64,000 nt of DNA from contig NZ_CP145607.1 of NCBI RefSeq assembly GCF_036884275.1, positions 917,001-981,000 of the forward strand. The letters run 5' to 3'. Source of the DNA: Sphingomonas kaistensis. GTDB lineage: Bacteria > Pseudomonadota > Alphaproteobacteria > Sphingomonadales > Sphingomonadaceae. Each line of letters begins with the position of its first letter. Positions within the stretch are counted from its first letter, which is position 1. Shown here piece after piece: positions 18,411 to 27,302 of the stretch. The position numbers were made by a program, and so were the translations under genes. Under the pieces are notes generated by a model. That model did not search any database and was not told the DNA's origin. It saw nothing but the letters and a program-made list of their open reading frames with translations.

Positions 18411-19268
18411 ATGCACCGCTCGCTCGCCTTCTTCTTCGCGCTGATCCTCGCCACCGTGAGCATCGCCACCACCGGCCTTGCCGCCGATGCCGACATCCTT
18501 CGCTTCGAGGTGTCCAACTCGGGCAAGGACCGTCTCCAGCTCGCGCTGCGCCGTAACCAGGCGCCGGGGCGCACGTCGGGATCCACCTTCGAGGTCCGCG
18601 GACTGGCCGGTTTCGACCGCGCCGCGCTGACGAGGGACGGCGTTCCGGTCCGCTTCGCCCTGGTCCGCGAGCCCGGCCGGCTCGATTGCTCGGGCCGCAG
18701 TGAAGGCCGCCGGGCGCGGGGCAATTGCCGCTTCACCGGCGATCCGGCCTTTGCCTCCTTCCTGGTCGCCGCAGGCATGCGCCGCCCGACCGAGGGCGAG
18801 TGGATCGACCTGACCATGGTCGGCGCCAAGCGTTCGCTGGTCGAAGCGCTGCGTCAAGGCCGCTACGCCATGCCGTCCCCACGCGGACTGGCCGGCCTGA
18901 CCGCGCTCAATGTCACGCCCGACTACATCCGCACCATGGCCGCCTCGGGCTATCGCCCGCGCCGGACTGAAGACTTCATCACGCTGAAGGCGCTCGACGT
19001 CTCGCCCGCCTATATCGCCTCGCTGAAGCGCGTGGGCTACGACCGGGTGCCGGTCGAGGAACTGATTCAGCTGAAGGCGCTGGGCGTCACCGCCGAGTTC
19101 ATCGCCAGCTACCAGCGCCGGGGCTATCGCAACCTGTCGGTGTCGCGGCTGGTGCAGCTGAAGGCGCTTGGCATCCTGCCCGAGGAGATCGGACGCAGCG
19201 GATCGCGCCGACCGGTCGCGATGACCAGCGAAGGCGCGCCGGCGATCATGAGCGCGCTTCTGCCCTGA
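18411..19268 (+). CDS. Secreted protein sharing 29-aa repeats with the M56 sensor
   Basis: 285-aa protein with a signal peptide (SLAFFFALILATVSIATTGLA), a middle domain of no recognised family (about 25-160, containing RFEVSNSGKDRLQLALRR and two Cys at DCSGR and GNCRFTG), then three full repeats of 29 residues (163-191, 192-220, 221-249) and part of a fourth. Example: LKALDVSPAYIASLKRVGY. These match the ectodomain repeats of the upstream M56 protein. ATG 18411 has AAAGGAG at the right distance. It lies about 100 bp after the M56 gene, probably in the same operon. It may be a ligand, co-receptor or decoy for the sensor; this is inference. Confidence 0.75.
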   Translation: MHRSLAFFFALILATVSIATTGLAADADILRFEVSNSGKDRLQLALRRNQAPGRTSGSTFEVRGLAGFDRAALTRDGVPVRFALVREPGRLDCSGRSEGRRARGNCRFTGDPAFASFLVAAGMRRPTEGEWIDLTMVGAKRSLVEALRQGRYAMPSPRGLAGLTALNVTPDYIRTMAASGYRPRRTEDFITLKALDVSPAYIASLKRVGYDRVPVEELIQLKALGVTAEFIASYQRRGYRNLSVSRLVQLKALGILPEEIGRSGSRRPVAMTSEGAPAIMSALLP

Positions 19269-19374
19269 GCGGACCGCCGCTCGTCCACCCATCGAAACAG
19301 CAGTGTCGCTGATGACAACCGCCTTTTGGCGGAGGCCGGACTGCGGCCAACTTAGATCAAACAGGGGAATGATA

Positions 19375-21474
19375 ATGCGTAGCCGAACCAGTCGGACAAG
19401 GTTGCTAGGGTTCGCGTCGATGGTGGCGCTGAGCGCTCCGGCCCTGGCCCAGGACGCCGCGCCCGCCACCGGGGACGCGCCGCCGCCGGTATCGGCACCG
19501 GCCGGGACCAAGCGGGTGTTCACGCCGGCCGACTTCACCCGCTTCGCCCCGCGCACCGCGCTCGACATGCTGAACCAGGTCCCGGGCTTTTCCATCCGCG
19601 GCGAGGACACCAGTTCGCGCGGGCTCGGCCAGGCGTCGGGCAACGTGCTGCTGAACGGCAAGCGTGTCAGCGGCAAGTCGACCGATCCGGTAACGGCGCT
19701 GCAAGCGATTCCTGCAGGCAACGTCACCCGCATCGAGATCGTCGATGCCGCCGAGGTCGACGTGCCGGGCCTGACCGGGCAGGTCGCCAACGTCGTCTAC
19801 GAAGCCAAGAAAAAGATCAGCGGGCAGTTCACCTACCGGCCCGAGTTCCGCGCCCATTATGCCGACCCGCTCTACACCCGCGGCGACGTGTCGGTCAGCG
19901 GTACGACCGGACCGGTAGAATATACCGTCAGCCTCAAGAACGACGCCAGCCGCAGTTCGGCGGGCGGGCCGACGGTCATCACGCGCGGCGACGGCAGCCT
20001 GTTCGAGACCCGCGACGACAGGTGGACCGGCAATTTCGACCAGCCGCAGATCAGCGGCCAGTTCAAGCTCGACGGCCCCGGCTCGTCGCTCGGCAACCTC
20101 AATCTCCTCGCCCGCCGCTTCAACTATCGCTTCGACGAGATCAGCCGCCGCGACCGGGCCAGCGGGCCCGACCTCGAGCGCGAACTGAGCCAGCGCGAGA
20201 AGGGCTATAATTACGAAGCCGGCGCGGATTACGAATTCGCGCTTGGCGGCGGACGGCTGAAATTCATCGGCCTGACCCGTTCGTCCGACGAGCCGTTCTT
20301 CCAGTCCGCGCTGCTGACGTTCAACGACGCCAGCCCGCAGATCGGCAGCCGCTACGTCCAGGACGGCAAGTCGAAAGAGCTGATCGGCCGCAGCGAATTT
20401 CGCTGGAAATGGGGCAAGACCGACGTCCAGCTGTCGGGCGAGGCGGCGTTCAACAGCCTCGACCTCGTCTCGCGCCTTTACTCGCTGAAGGCCGACGGCA
20501 GCTATGCCGAGGAATTCTTCCCGTCGGGCACCGGCAAGGTCAGCGAGGATCGCTACGAAGCGCTGGCGACGATGGGCCGGCCGCTGTCGAGCAAGTTGTC
20601 GGTGCAGCTGGTAGCAGGCGGCGAATGGTCGACCATCGTGCAGGAAGGCCCGGGCGGCAAGGAGCGTAGCTTCTTCCGGCCCAAGGGTTCGCTCAATTTC
20701 GCGGCGCAGGTGACGCCGACCTTCAACGCCAATTTCAAGATCATCCGCCGGGTCGGGCAGCTCGACTTCGGCCAGTTCCTTGCCCGCGTGTTCCTCGACA
20801 ACGACAACCAGAATGCGGGCAATCCCGACCTCGTTCCGACCCAGCAGTGGCGCTACGAGCTTGAACTGGCGAAGGATCTCGGCCGCTACGGCAAGACCCG
20901 GGTCAACCTCGTCGCCGCGCTGTTCGAGGATTTCGTCGACATTATCCCGATCGGCCTGACTGGGGAATCGCCGGGCAACATCGACAAGGCGCGGGCCTAT
21001 GCGATCGACTGGAACAGCACCTTCCAGCTCGATCCGCTGGGGGTGAAGGGCGCGCGGATCAACCTTCGCGCGCTGGCGCAGTTCAGCAGCATCCGCGATC
21101 CGCTGACCGGCGACAAACGCCCGCTGTCGAGCTTTACCGACCGGCTGATCGAGGCCGATTTCCGCCACGACATTCCGGGCAGCGACTGGGCCTATGGCGT
21201 GAACGGCAATTACAGCCATGTCACCCGCGCCTTCCGCCTGAACGAGGTCGGGCGGCAGTGGGAGGGCCCGGTGTGGCTCGGCGCGTTCGTCGAGAACAAG
21301 GACGTGTTCGGACTGACCGTCCGGGCGTCGGCCGGTAATCTCCTCAATGCCCGCAGCCGGTGGGACCGAACGGTCTACGCCGGCCGCCGCAACAGCGCCC
21401 CGATCGATTTCGTCGAAAAGCGCGATCGCCTGATCGGCCCGATCTTCTCGCTCAGCGTGAAGGGGACCTTCTAG
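19375..21474 (+). CDS. TonB-dependent outer-membrane receptor
   Basis: 699-aa protein with signal peptide (LLGFASMVALSAPALA), a plug domain from about 45 to 170 (FTPADFTRFAPRTALDMLNQVPGFSIRGED, VLLNGKRVSGK, IEIVDAAEVDVPGLTGQVANVV) and a beta-barrel ending in aromatic F (LSVKGTF), the usual C-terminal signal. Alternating amphipathic strands run throughout. The start at 19375 is preceded by AGGGG; an ATG at 19369 and a GTG at 19303 are alternatives. Ligand unknown; no siderophore or sugar genes adjoin. It lies downstream of the BlaI-M56 unit and may belong to its regulon. The stop overlaps the convergent M1 gene (CTAG). Confidence 0.9.
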   Translation: MRSRTSRTRLLGFASMVALSAPALAQDAAPATGDAPPPVSAPAGTKRVFTPADFTRFAPRTALDMLNQVPGFSIRGEDTSSRGLGQASGNVLLNGKRVSGKSTDPVTALQAIPAGNVTRIEIVDAAEVDVPGLTGQVANVVYEAKKKISGQFTYRPEFRAHYADPLYTRGDVSVSGTTGPVEYTVSLKNDASRSSAGGPTVITRGDGSLFETRDDRWTGNFDQPQISGQFKLDGPGSSLGNLNLLARRFNYRFDEISRRDRASGPDLERELSQREKGYNYEAGADYEFALGGGRLKFIGLTRSSDEPFFQSALLTFNDASPQIGSRYVQDGKSKELIGRSEFRWKWGKTDVQLSGEAAFNSLDLVSRLYSLKADGSYAEEFFPSGTGKVSEDRYEALATMGRPLSSKLSVQLVAGGEWSTIVQEGPGGKERSFFRPKGSLNFAAQVTPTFNANFKIIRRVGQLDFGQFLARVFLDNDNQNAGNPDLVPTQQWRYELELAKDLGRYGKTRVNLVAALFEDFVDIIPIGLTGESPGNIDKARAYAIDWNSTFQLDPLGVKGARINLRALAQFSSIRDPLTGDKRPLSSFTDRLIEADFRHDIPGSDWAYGVNGNYSHVTRAFRLNEVGRQWEGPVWLGAFVENKDVFGLTVRASAGNLLNARSRWDRTVYAGRRNSAPIDFVEKRDRLIGPIFSLSVKGTF

Positions 21475-23360
21475 CGCGCAAAGACCTTGTCTAGATCGCC
21501 CGTCACCAGCGGATGGTAGATCGGGCGGGCCAGCGGATAGACCCGCCGCGCGATCGGCCGGCCCCAGCTCTGGTCCTTGTCCAGAGCAAGGAACAGCGGG
21601 CGCACGAACTTGCGGCGGCCATTGGCCTGCAGGAACGCCTCGATTGCCGGGACGGCGGGATCGTGGCGGTTGGCGACCGCGAGGCTCGCCCAGGCGAATT
21701 TCAGCTCGTTGTTGCCGATGGCGTTGAGGCCGAACGCGCGCTCCAGCGCGTCGAGGCTGGCGCGGCTCTGCTGGCGCGGCAGGCGATTGAGGAAGCGGAG
21801 GCGCTCGTCTGTGGTCCAGCGCGCCCAGGCGGCGGTGGGCAGGGTGCCGGCGGCGTGGGCGGCAACCGCCGCATCGACCTCGGCAAAGGCCTGGCGGTCG
21901 GCGGGCACGGCGTTGCTCGGCAGGCCCGGCTCATACACCCAGCGGTCAAGCTTCATTCGTTGCTCCAGCGCCGCATCGCCGCGCACCAGGTCGCCGCGGA
22001 CGGCCGCCAGGAATTGCGCGCTGGTGACCGGCTGGAAAGCGTGTTCGTCGAACCATTTGCGCAGGAACGGGTCGAAGCGCGCGCGGCCGACGTTGCTTTC
22101 GATCATGCGCAGGAAAGCGGCGCCTTTCTCATAAGCGATGTCGGTCATGCCGTCGTCGGGACTGCGGCCCCGCAGGTCGATCGCGAGGCGCGTATCGCCG
22201 CTCGGCAAATTCTTGAGCTCGCCGTTAAGGCTGTCGATGCCGAGCGCGATTTGCTGGTCGGCGACGCGCTTGCCGTAGATCGCTTCGACGATGCGGCTGG
22301 TGGCGTAGGTGGTGGTGCCTTCGTTGAGCCAGAAGTCGGCCCAGGTCGCGTTGGTGGCAAGGTTGCCCGACCAGCTGTGCGCCAGTTCGTGGGCGATCAG
22401 GCTGACCAGGCTCTTGTCCCCGGCGATGAAGGTCGGGGTAAGGAAGGTGAGCGTCGGGTTCTCCATCCCGCCGAAGGGGAAGGAGGGCGGCAGCACGATC
22501 ATGTCGTAGCGGCCCCAGCGATAGGGGCCGAACAGGCGCTCCGCGGCTTCGACCATCTTTTCGGTGTCTTCGAGTTCGCGCGTGGCGGCGGGCAGGGTCG
22601 CGGGCTCGGCCCAGACGCCGGTGCGGGCACCGAGCGGCTGGAACTTGAGGTCACCGATCGCGATGGCGATGAGATAGGGCGCGACCGGTTTGTCCATGTG
22701 GAAGCGGAAAGTCTGTGTGCCGCCGGTGCTGGCGATGATCTCGTCCGATTTCAGCCCGCTCATCACCGCGGTGAGGCCCATCGGGACCGTGATCCGCGCC
22801 GCCCAGGTCTGGCGGATGCCGGGGCTGTCCTGGGTCGGGATCCAGGTCCGATTGAGGATGGCCTGGCCTTGGCTGAACAGGAAGGGCTGGCGCTTGCCGG
22901 CGGTCTGCTCGGGGGTGAGCCATTGCAGCGCCGCCGCGTCGCGGGCGGTATAGGCGACGCGGATCTTGCGCGTCGCGTTGCCGAGCTGGACGGTCAGCGG
23001 GCGGCCAAGCGCGGCGTCCTTCGCGCCATAAGCGAACGCTAGCGGCGCACCGGTCGCGGCGTCGATCACCGCGCTCACCTGATAGCCGTCGCTGTCGAGC
23101 ACGATGGCGCGTGCAGTCGGCTGGCGATCGATGTCCAACGTCGCGGTGCCGCTAACCGCCCTGGCGGCGAAGTCGAAGCGCAGATCGAGGTCGACATGGG
23201 TGACCCGCGCTTCGAGCGGCCGCGCATAGCTGTGGGGGTCGGCCGCATCGGCGGTGGCGAGCACCGGCGCGATCGAAGGCGTGGAGGCGGTGCCGGGGAC
23301 CATCGTCTGACAGGCCGAAAGAGCAAGGGCGGAAGCGAGCAGGAGAGCGAGGCGGGTCAT
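21471..23360 (-). CDS. M1-family aminopeptidase, lipoprotein
   Basis: 629-aa protein with a lipoprotein signal ending LALSAC (lipidation Cys at 17). The M1 catalytic set is present: FGGMENPTLTF (exopeptidase GxMEN), IAHELAHSWSGNL (HExxH) and the third zinc ligand in FWLNEGTTTY. The C-terminal HEAT-like domain has leukotriene A4 hydrolase character (FLQANGRRKFVRPLF). It would trim peptides at the membrane in the periplasm. ATG 23360 gives the lipoprotein signal; an in-frame start at 23414 would bury it. Confidence 0.94.
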   Translation of the reverse strand: MTRLALLLASALALSACQTMVPGTASTPSIAPVLATADAADPHSYARPLEARVTHVDLDLRFDFAARAVSGTATLDIDRQPTARAIVLDSDGYQVSAVIDAATGAPLAFAYGAKDAALGRPLTVQLGNATRKIRVAYTARDAAALQWLTPEQTAGKRQPFLFSQGQAILNRTWIPTQDSPGIRQTWAARITVPMGLTAVMSGLKSDEIIASTGGTQTFRFHMDKPVAPYLIAIAIGDLKFQPLGARTGVWAEPATLPAATRELEDTEKMVEAAERLFGPYRWGRYDMIVLPPSFPFGGMENPTLTFLTPTFIAGDKSLVSLIAHELAHSWSGNLATNATWADFWLNEGTTTYATSRIVEAIYGKRVADQQIALGIDSLNGELKNLPSGDTRLAIDLRGRSPDDGMTDIAYEKGAAFLRMIESNVGRARFDPFLRKWFDEHAFQPVTSAQFLAAVRGDLVRGDAALEQRMKLDRWVYEPGLPSNAVPADRQAFAEVDAAVAAHAAGTLPTAAWARWTTDERLRFLNRLPRQQSRASLDALERAFGLNAIGNNELKFAWASLAVANRHDPAVPAIEAFLQANGRRKFVRPLFLALDKDQSWGRPIARRVYPLARPIYHPLVTGDLDKVFAR

Positions 23361-23519
23361 GTTTTCCTTCCGGGAGCCGAACGCTTGAAATGCCAAATTT
23401 GACGAACCGCGCACGCCGTCGACGCGGCCGACCTATGAGTAAATCTGTCGCCTGCGCGTTGGCTTAGCCAGTCTTTCAAGGCAAGTTTTCAGGACAAGGC
23501 GCCGCGCAACGCTTTTGCC

Positions 23520-25157
23520 GTGCCGGCAAGCGCTCCCTGCAATCAAAAATTCAGATATTCGCTCAGCGTCAATGTGAATGGCCTGCTGACCTCGGCCGCG
23601 AGTGGATCGAACATCACGCTGGAAGTCATCGCGAATGACGGCACCCTGGTCGGGCCGGGGGACCCCTGCAATGCGCAGGCGGACAGTTTCATCCTGTCGA
23701 ACCCCAAGGGTGTGTCGATCGGCGGCAACGCCATCACCGGCCTTGGCGCATCGGGGCAGGAAGCGGTGGCCGGCGAGATCAACTCGATCGCCATCGGCAA
23801 TCGCGCCCAGACCGATCCGCTGGCGCTGGGATCGATCGCGATCGGCACCGATGCTACCATCGGCGCGGGCGGAACCGGTTCCGTCGCGCTTGGCGAGGGC
23901 AGCAACGTCACCGTGGCGAACAGCGTCGCGCTGGGCGCCGGATCGGTTGCTTCGCGTGGGCCCCAGCCTGGGTCGGTCGGCGAAGTGTCGGTCGGTGCTC
24001 CGGGGGCGCTTCGCCAGATTACCAATGTCGCCGACGGCACCGCCGTCAGCGATGCCGCAACGGTCGGCCAGCTTCAGTCGGTCGCCACCCAGCTGACCAG
24101 CAATTCGGTCCAGTACAGCAACAGCAGCAGCACCAGTGTCGTGCTTGCGGGGGCGGGCGGGACCGTGGTCAGCAATGTCGCGGCCGGCGCCCTGTCGGCC
24201 TCGTCGAGCGAGGCGGTGAACGGCTCGCAATTGTTCGCCACCAATCAGCAGGTCGCCGCCAACACCAGCACTATCACCACGCTTCAGGGCGATGTGACGC
24301 AGTTGCAGACCGATGTGGCGAACAACACGACGGCGATTGCCAATTTGTCGGCCGGGGTGGCGGGCAATGTGACCAGCATCACCCAGCTCCAGACCGACGT
24401 CGTGGATATCCGCCCCGATCTCGATGCCTTGTCGCAGACGGTCACCAACCTCACCATCGGCAATGCGGGACCCGTTCGCTACAGCAATGCGGCGACCCCG
24501 ACGGTCGAGAATGGCGGCACGGCGACGAATGACGTGACCCTGGTCGGGGCGAGCGCCGGGGCGGTGCGAGTCCATAATGTCGCGGCCGGCGTGGTCGCGG
24601 CAGGCTCGACCGACGCGGTGAACGGCGGCCAGCTGGCGGCGACCAACGCCACGGTGGCGACGGTGCAGGTGACCGCCAACCAGGCGCTGGCGCTGGGCCA
24701 GAATGCGGTCGCTTACGACAGCACGGCGCGGACCAGCGTGACGCTGGGCGGGACCGGAGCCGCGCAGGCGGTGCAGCTGCGCAATGTCGCCGCGGGAACA
24801 CTCGGTACCGACGCGGTCAATCTCAATCAGGTCCGCGACCTTGCCGACAATGCGCTGCGGTCGGCCAATGCCTATACCGACCAGCGCCTGTCCGCCTTGA
24901 ACTTCAATCTCGGCGAAGCGCGCAAGGAAGCCCGGGCGGGGTCGGCGGCGGCGCTGGCCGCGGCGGGCATGCCCCAGGCGATGGACGCCGGCGCCAACAT
25001 GATTGCGGCCGGGGTCGGCACTTATGGCGGGCGGACTGCGATTGCCATCGGTGGATCGCACCGCACCGAAGACGGCAGGGCCGTGTTCCGGATCGGGGTC
25101 ACCTACGACAGCAGCAGCCGGGTCGGCGCCAGCGGCGGCGCGGGTATCCAGTTCTGA
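23520..25157 (+). CDS. YadA-like trimeric autotransporter, 5' end apparently defective
   Basis: 545 aa. After an N-terminal piece there are YadA head repeats (SIAIGN, SIAIGT, SVALGE, SVALGAG; about 87-145), a neck (ITNVADGTAVSDAATVGQLQ), stalk with Asn/Thr-rich heptads, another head/neck set (VHNVAAGVVAAGSTDAVNGG), DAVNLNQVRDLADNALR and a C-terminal anchor (last ~80 residues: AGVGTYGGRTAIAIGGSHR, final F). It should be an outer-membrane adhesin. However, no signal peptide exists in frame: the open frame upstream begins after a TGA at 23436-23438 and has no ATG, and GTG 23520 opens directly at mature-looking sequence. An ATG at 23436 in another frame encodes MSKSVACALA then stops. Either the gene is 5'-damaged or there is a sequence error. 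Confidence 0.8.
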   Translation: MPASAPCNQKFRYSLSVNVNGLLTSAASGSNITLEVIANDGTLVGPGDPCNAQADSFILSNPKGVSIGGNAITGLGASGQEAVAGEINSIAIGNRAQTDPLALGSIAIGTDATIGAGGTGSVALGEGSNVTVANSVALGAGSVASRGPQPGSVGEVSVGAPGALRQITNVADGTAVSDAATVGQLQSVATQLTSNSVQYSNSSSTSVVLAGAGGTVVSNVAAGALSASSSEAVNGSQLFATNQQVAANTSTITTLQGDVTQLQTDVANNTTAIANLSAGVAGNVTSITQLQTDVVDIRPDLDALSQTVTNLTIGNAGPVRYSNAATPTVENGGTATNDVTLVGASAGAVRVHNVAAGVVAAGSTDAVNGGQLAATNATVATVQVTANQALALGQNAVAYDSTARTSVTLGGTGAAQAVQLRNVAAGTLGTDAVNLNQVRDLADNALRSANAYTDQRLSALNFNLGEARKEARAGSAAALAAAGMPQAMDAGANMIAAGVGTYGGRTAIAIGGSHRTEDGRAVFRIGVTYDSSSRVGASGGAGIQF

Positions 25158-25163
25158 CCCTAA

Positions 25164-25205
25164 GCACGGCGGGGAGCGGGGCGATGAGCGCCCTCCCCGC
25201 CGTGC
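25164..25205 (+). terminator. Stem-loop after the autotransporter gene
   Basis: Perfect 13-bp arms GCACGGCGGGGAG (25164-25176) and CTCCCCGCCGTGC (25193-25205). No U-tract follows, so this is a strong hairpin that may end transcription or protect the 3' end rather than a canonical intrinsic terminator. Confidence 0.55.
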
Positions 25206-25246
25206 CCCGCTCGCAATAAACGGGGCGGCCCGCTATATGCGGGCAG

Positions 25247-26410
25247 ATGGCCACCGACAGCGCCCTTCTGTCCGACCAGCCGCCGGCCCGCCGGCGCGCG
25301 CGGGCGCTGGCGCCGCGCAAGGGGCCGATCGCGCGCACCGTCGGGCTCGACGCACCCTTCTTCGCCGACAAGAATCGCGCTTTCTGGGTGCTGCAATCGG
25401 CCGGCTGGATCGGCTATTTCATGCTGCGCACGCTGGGCGGCATCGCCAACGAAGTGCCGGCGATGTTCGTGGTGCACACGCTGCTGCTGACCGCGACCGG
25501 CTATTCGCTGACCCTGCTGCTCGCCAGCCTTTATCGCCGCCTGATCACCATGCGCGCGATCTATACGGTGATCCTGAGCCTCGCCGCCGTTGGCCTTGCC
25601 TCGGGCGCCTTTTCGATCATCGAGACCTGGAGCCACGCGACCTTCGTGCGGCCGGGGGCCAATCCGGTCGGGGTGCAGCTGTTCGGCGCGATCCTGCTTA
25701 ACTTCGCCCTGCTCGCGGCGTGGTCGGCGCTTTACTACGGGATCAACTACTATCTGCTGCTGGAAGAGGAGATCGACCAGCGCACCCGGCTGGAAAGCCA
25801 GGCGTCGAGCGCGCAGCTGGCGATGCTGCGCTATCAGCTCAACCCGCATTTCCTGTTCAATACGCTGAACTCGATCTCGACGCTGGTGCTGCTGAAACAG
25901 ACCGAGCGGGCCAATGCGATGCTGGCGCGATTGTCGAGTTTCCTCCGCTACACGCTGGCCAACGAGCCCACCGCGCAGGTCACGCTGGCGCAGGAAGTGG
26001 AAACGCTGAAGCTGTACCTCGAGATCGAGAAAATGCGCTTCGAGGACCGGCTTCGGCCGCACTTCCGGATCGAGGCGCAGACCATCGGGGTGCGGCTTCC
26101 CAGCCTCCTGCTTCAGCCCTTGGTCGAGAATGCGATCAAATATGCGGTGACGCCGAGCGAAACGGGGGCCGACATTTGGGTCACCGCCATTCCCGAAGGC
26201 GATAACGTGCGGATCGAGGTCGCCGACAACGGGGCGGGCGGGCAGGATGCATTGGTCGCCACGCAGTCGACCGGCGTCGGTCTGGCGAATACCCGCGACC
26301 GTCTGGCGCAAGCCTATGGCGAGCGGCATCGTTTCGCGACACGCAAGAACGAACAAGGGGGCTTTAGCGTTATCGTAGAAATTCCGCTCGACGCGCGGCC
26401 GCTTGGCTGA
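25247..26410 (+). CDS. LytS/YehU-family sensor histidine kinase
   Basis: 387 aa. Four membrane helices (about 45-65, 72-98, 108-130, 145-170) form a small sensor module, followed by a His_kinase domain (PF06580 type): AMLRYQLNPHFLFNTLNSIS with His201 as the probable phosphorylation site, and an ATPase domain with LLLQPLVENAIKYAV, VEVADNGAGG-like IEVADNGAGG and GVGLANTRDRLAQAYG. The LytTR regulator begins 35 bp downstream, forming a standard two-component pair. Stimulus unknown. Confidence 0.94.
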   Translation: MATDSALLSDQPPARRRARALAPRKGPIARTVGLDAPFFADKNRAFWVLQSAGWIGYFMLRTLGGIANEVPAMFVVHTLLLTATGYSLTLLLASLYRRLITMRAIYTVILSLAAVGLASGAFSIIETWSHATFVRPGANPVGVQLFGAILLNFALLAAWSALYYGINYYLLLEEEIDQRTRLESQASSAQLAMLRYQLNPHFLFNTLNSISTLVLLKQTERANAMLARLSSFLRYTLANEPTAQVTLAQEVETLKLYLEIEKMRFEDRLRPHFRIEAQTIGVRLPSLLLQPLVENAIKYAVTPSETGADIWVTAIPEGDNVRIEVADNGAGGQDALVATQSTGVGLANTRDRLAQAYGERHRFATRKNEQGGFSVIVEIPLDARPLG

Positions 26411-26445
26411 CGCGAAGACACGGATCAGAACCAAGAAGGACCTCC

Positions 26446-27252
26446 ATGACCATTCGCACCATCCTCGTCGACGACGAGCCGCTGGCCACCCAGGGGCTGA
26501 TGCTCCGGCTCCAGGCGCATGACGATGTCGAGGTGATCGCCACCGCCAGCAACGGCCGCGAAGCGATCCGGGCGATCAAGACCCACAAGCCCGACCTCGT
26601 TTTCCTCGACATCCAGATGCCGGGGTTCGACGGCTTTTCGGTGATCCAAGGGCTGATGGACGTCGATCCGCCCTTGTTCGTGTTCGTCACGGCTTATTCC
26701 GAGCATGCGCTGCGCGCGTTCGAGGTGCAGGCAGTGGATTATCTCGAAAAGCCGGTGCTTGAGGACCGGTTGGCGACGACCATGGAGCGGGTCCGCCAGC
26801 GCCTTGCCGAAAAGGGCGCGCAGCAGCATGCCGAGCGGTTGGCCGAAGCGCTTGCCGAGCATGCACCGGAAGCCGCCGAGGAGATTGGCGAGAGCGCTCC
26901 TGCCGCGGCGCCCGAATCCGGACGGTTCGAGAAGATGATCAACATCAAGGATCAGGGGCAAATCTTCCGGGTCGACGTCGACACCATCGAGCGGATCGAT
27001 GCGGCGGGCGACTACATGTGCATTCAGACCGGCGACAACACGCTGATCCTGCGCGAAACCATGAAGGACCTCGAGAAGCGCCTCGATCCGCGGCGCTTCC
27101 AGCGGGTGCACCGCTCGACGATCGTCAATCTCGACCTCGTCCGGCAGGTGAAGCCGCACACCAACGGCGAATGCTTCCTAGTGCTCAATTCGGGTGCGCA
27201 GGTGAAGGTCAGCCGGAGCTATCGCGACGTGGTTGCCCGTTTCGTTCATTAA
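26446..27252 (+). CDS. LytTR-family response regulator
   Basis: 268-aa regulator. Receiver domain (1-120): TILVDDEPLATQG, phosphoacceptor Asp55 in VFLDIQMPGFDG, VFVTAYSEHALRAFE and DYLEKPV. An acidic Ala/Glu linker (about 125-160) leads to a LytTR DNA-binding domain (165-268): DTIERIDAAGDYMCI, RRFQRVHRSTIVNLDLV and VKVSRSYRDVV. Paired with the upstream LytS kinase. The target site is not evident in the window. Confidence 0.95.
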   Translation: MTIRTILVDDEPLATQGLMLRLQAHDDVEVIATASNGREAIRAIKTHKPDLVFLDIQMPGFDGFSVIQGLMDVDPPLFVFVTAYSEHALRAFEVQAVDYLEKPVLEDRLATTMERVRQRLAEKGAQQHAERLAEALAEHAPEAAEEIGESAPAAAPESGRFEKMINIKDQGQIFRVDVDTIERIDAAGDYMCIQTGDNTLILRETMKDLEKRLDPRRFQRVHRSTIVNLDLVRQVKPHTNGECFLVLNSGAQVKVSRSYRDVVARFVH

Positions 27253-27302
27253 GGCGACACGAGGGGCGTTGCCGCCGCCCCCCTGTGCGCTAGACTGAGC
27301 CG

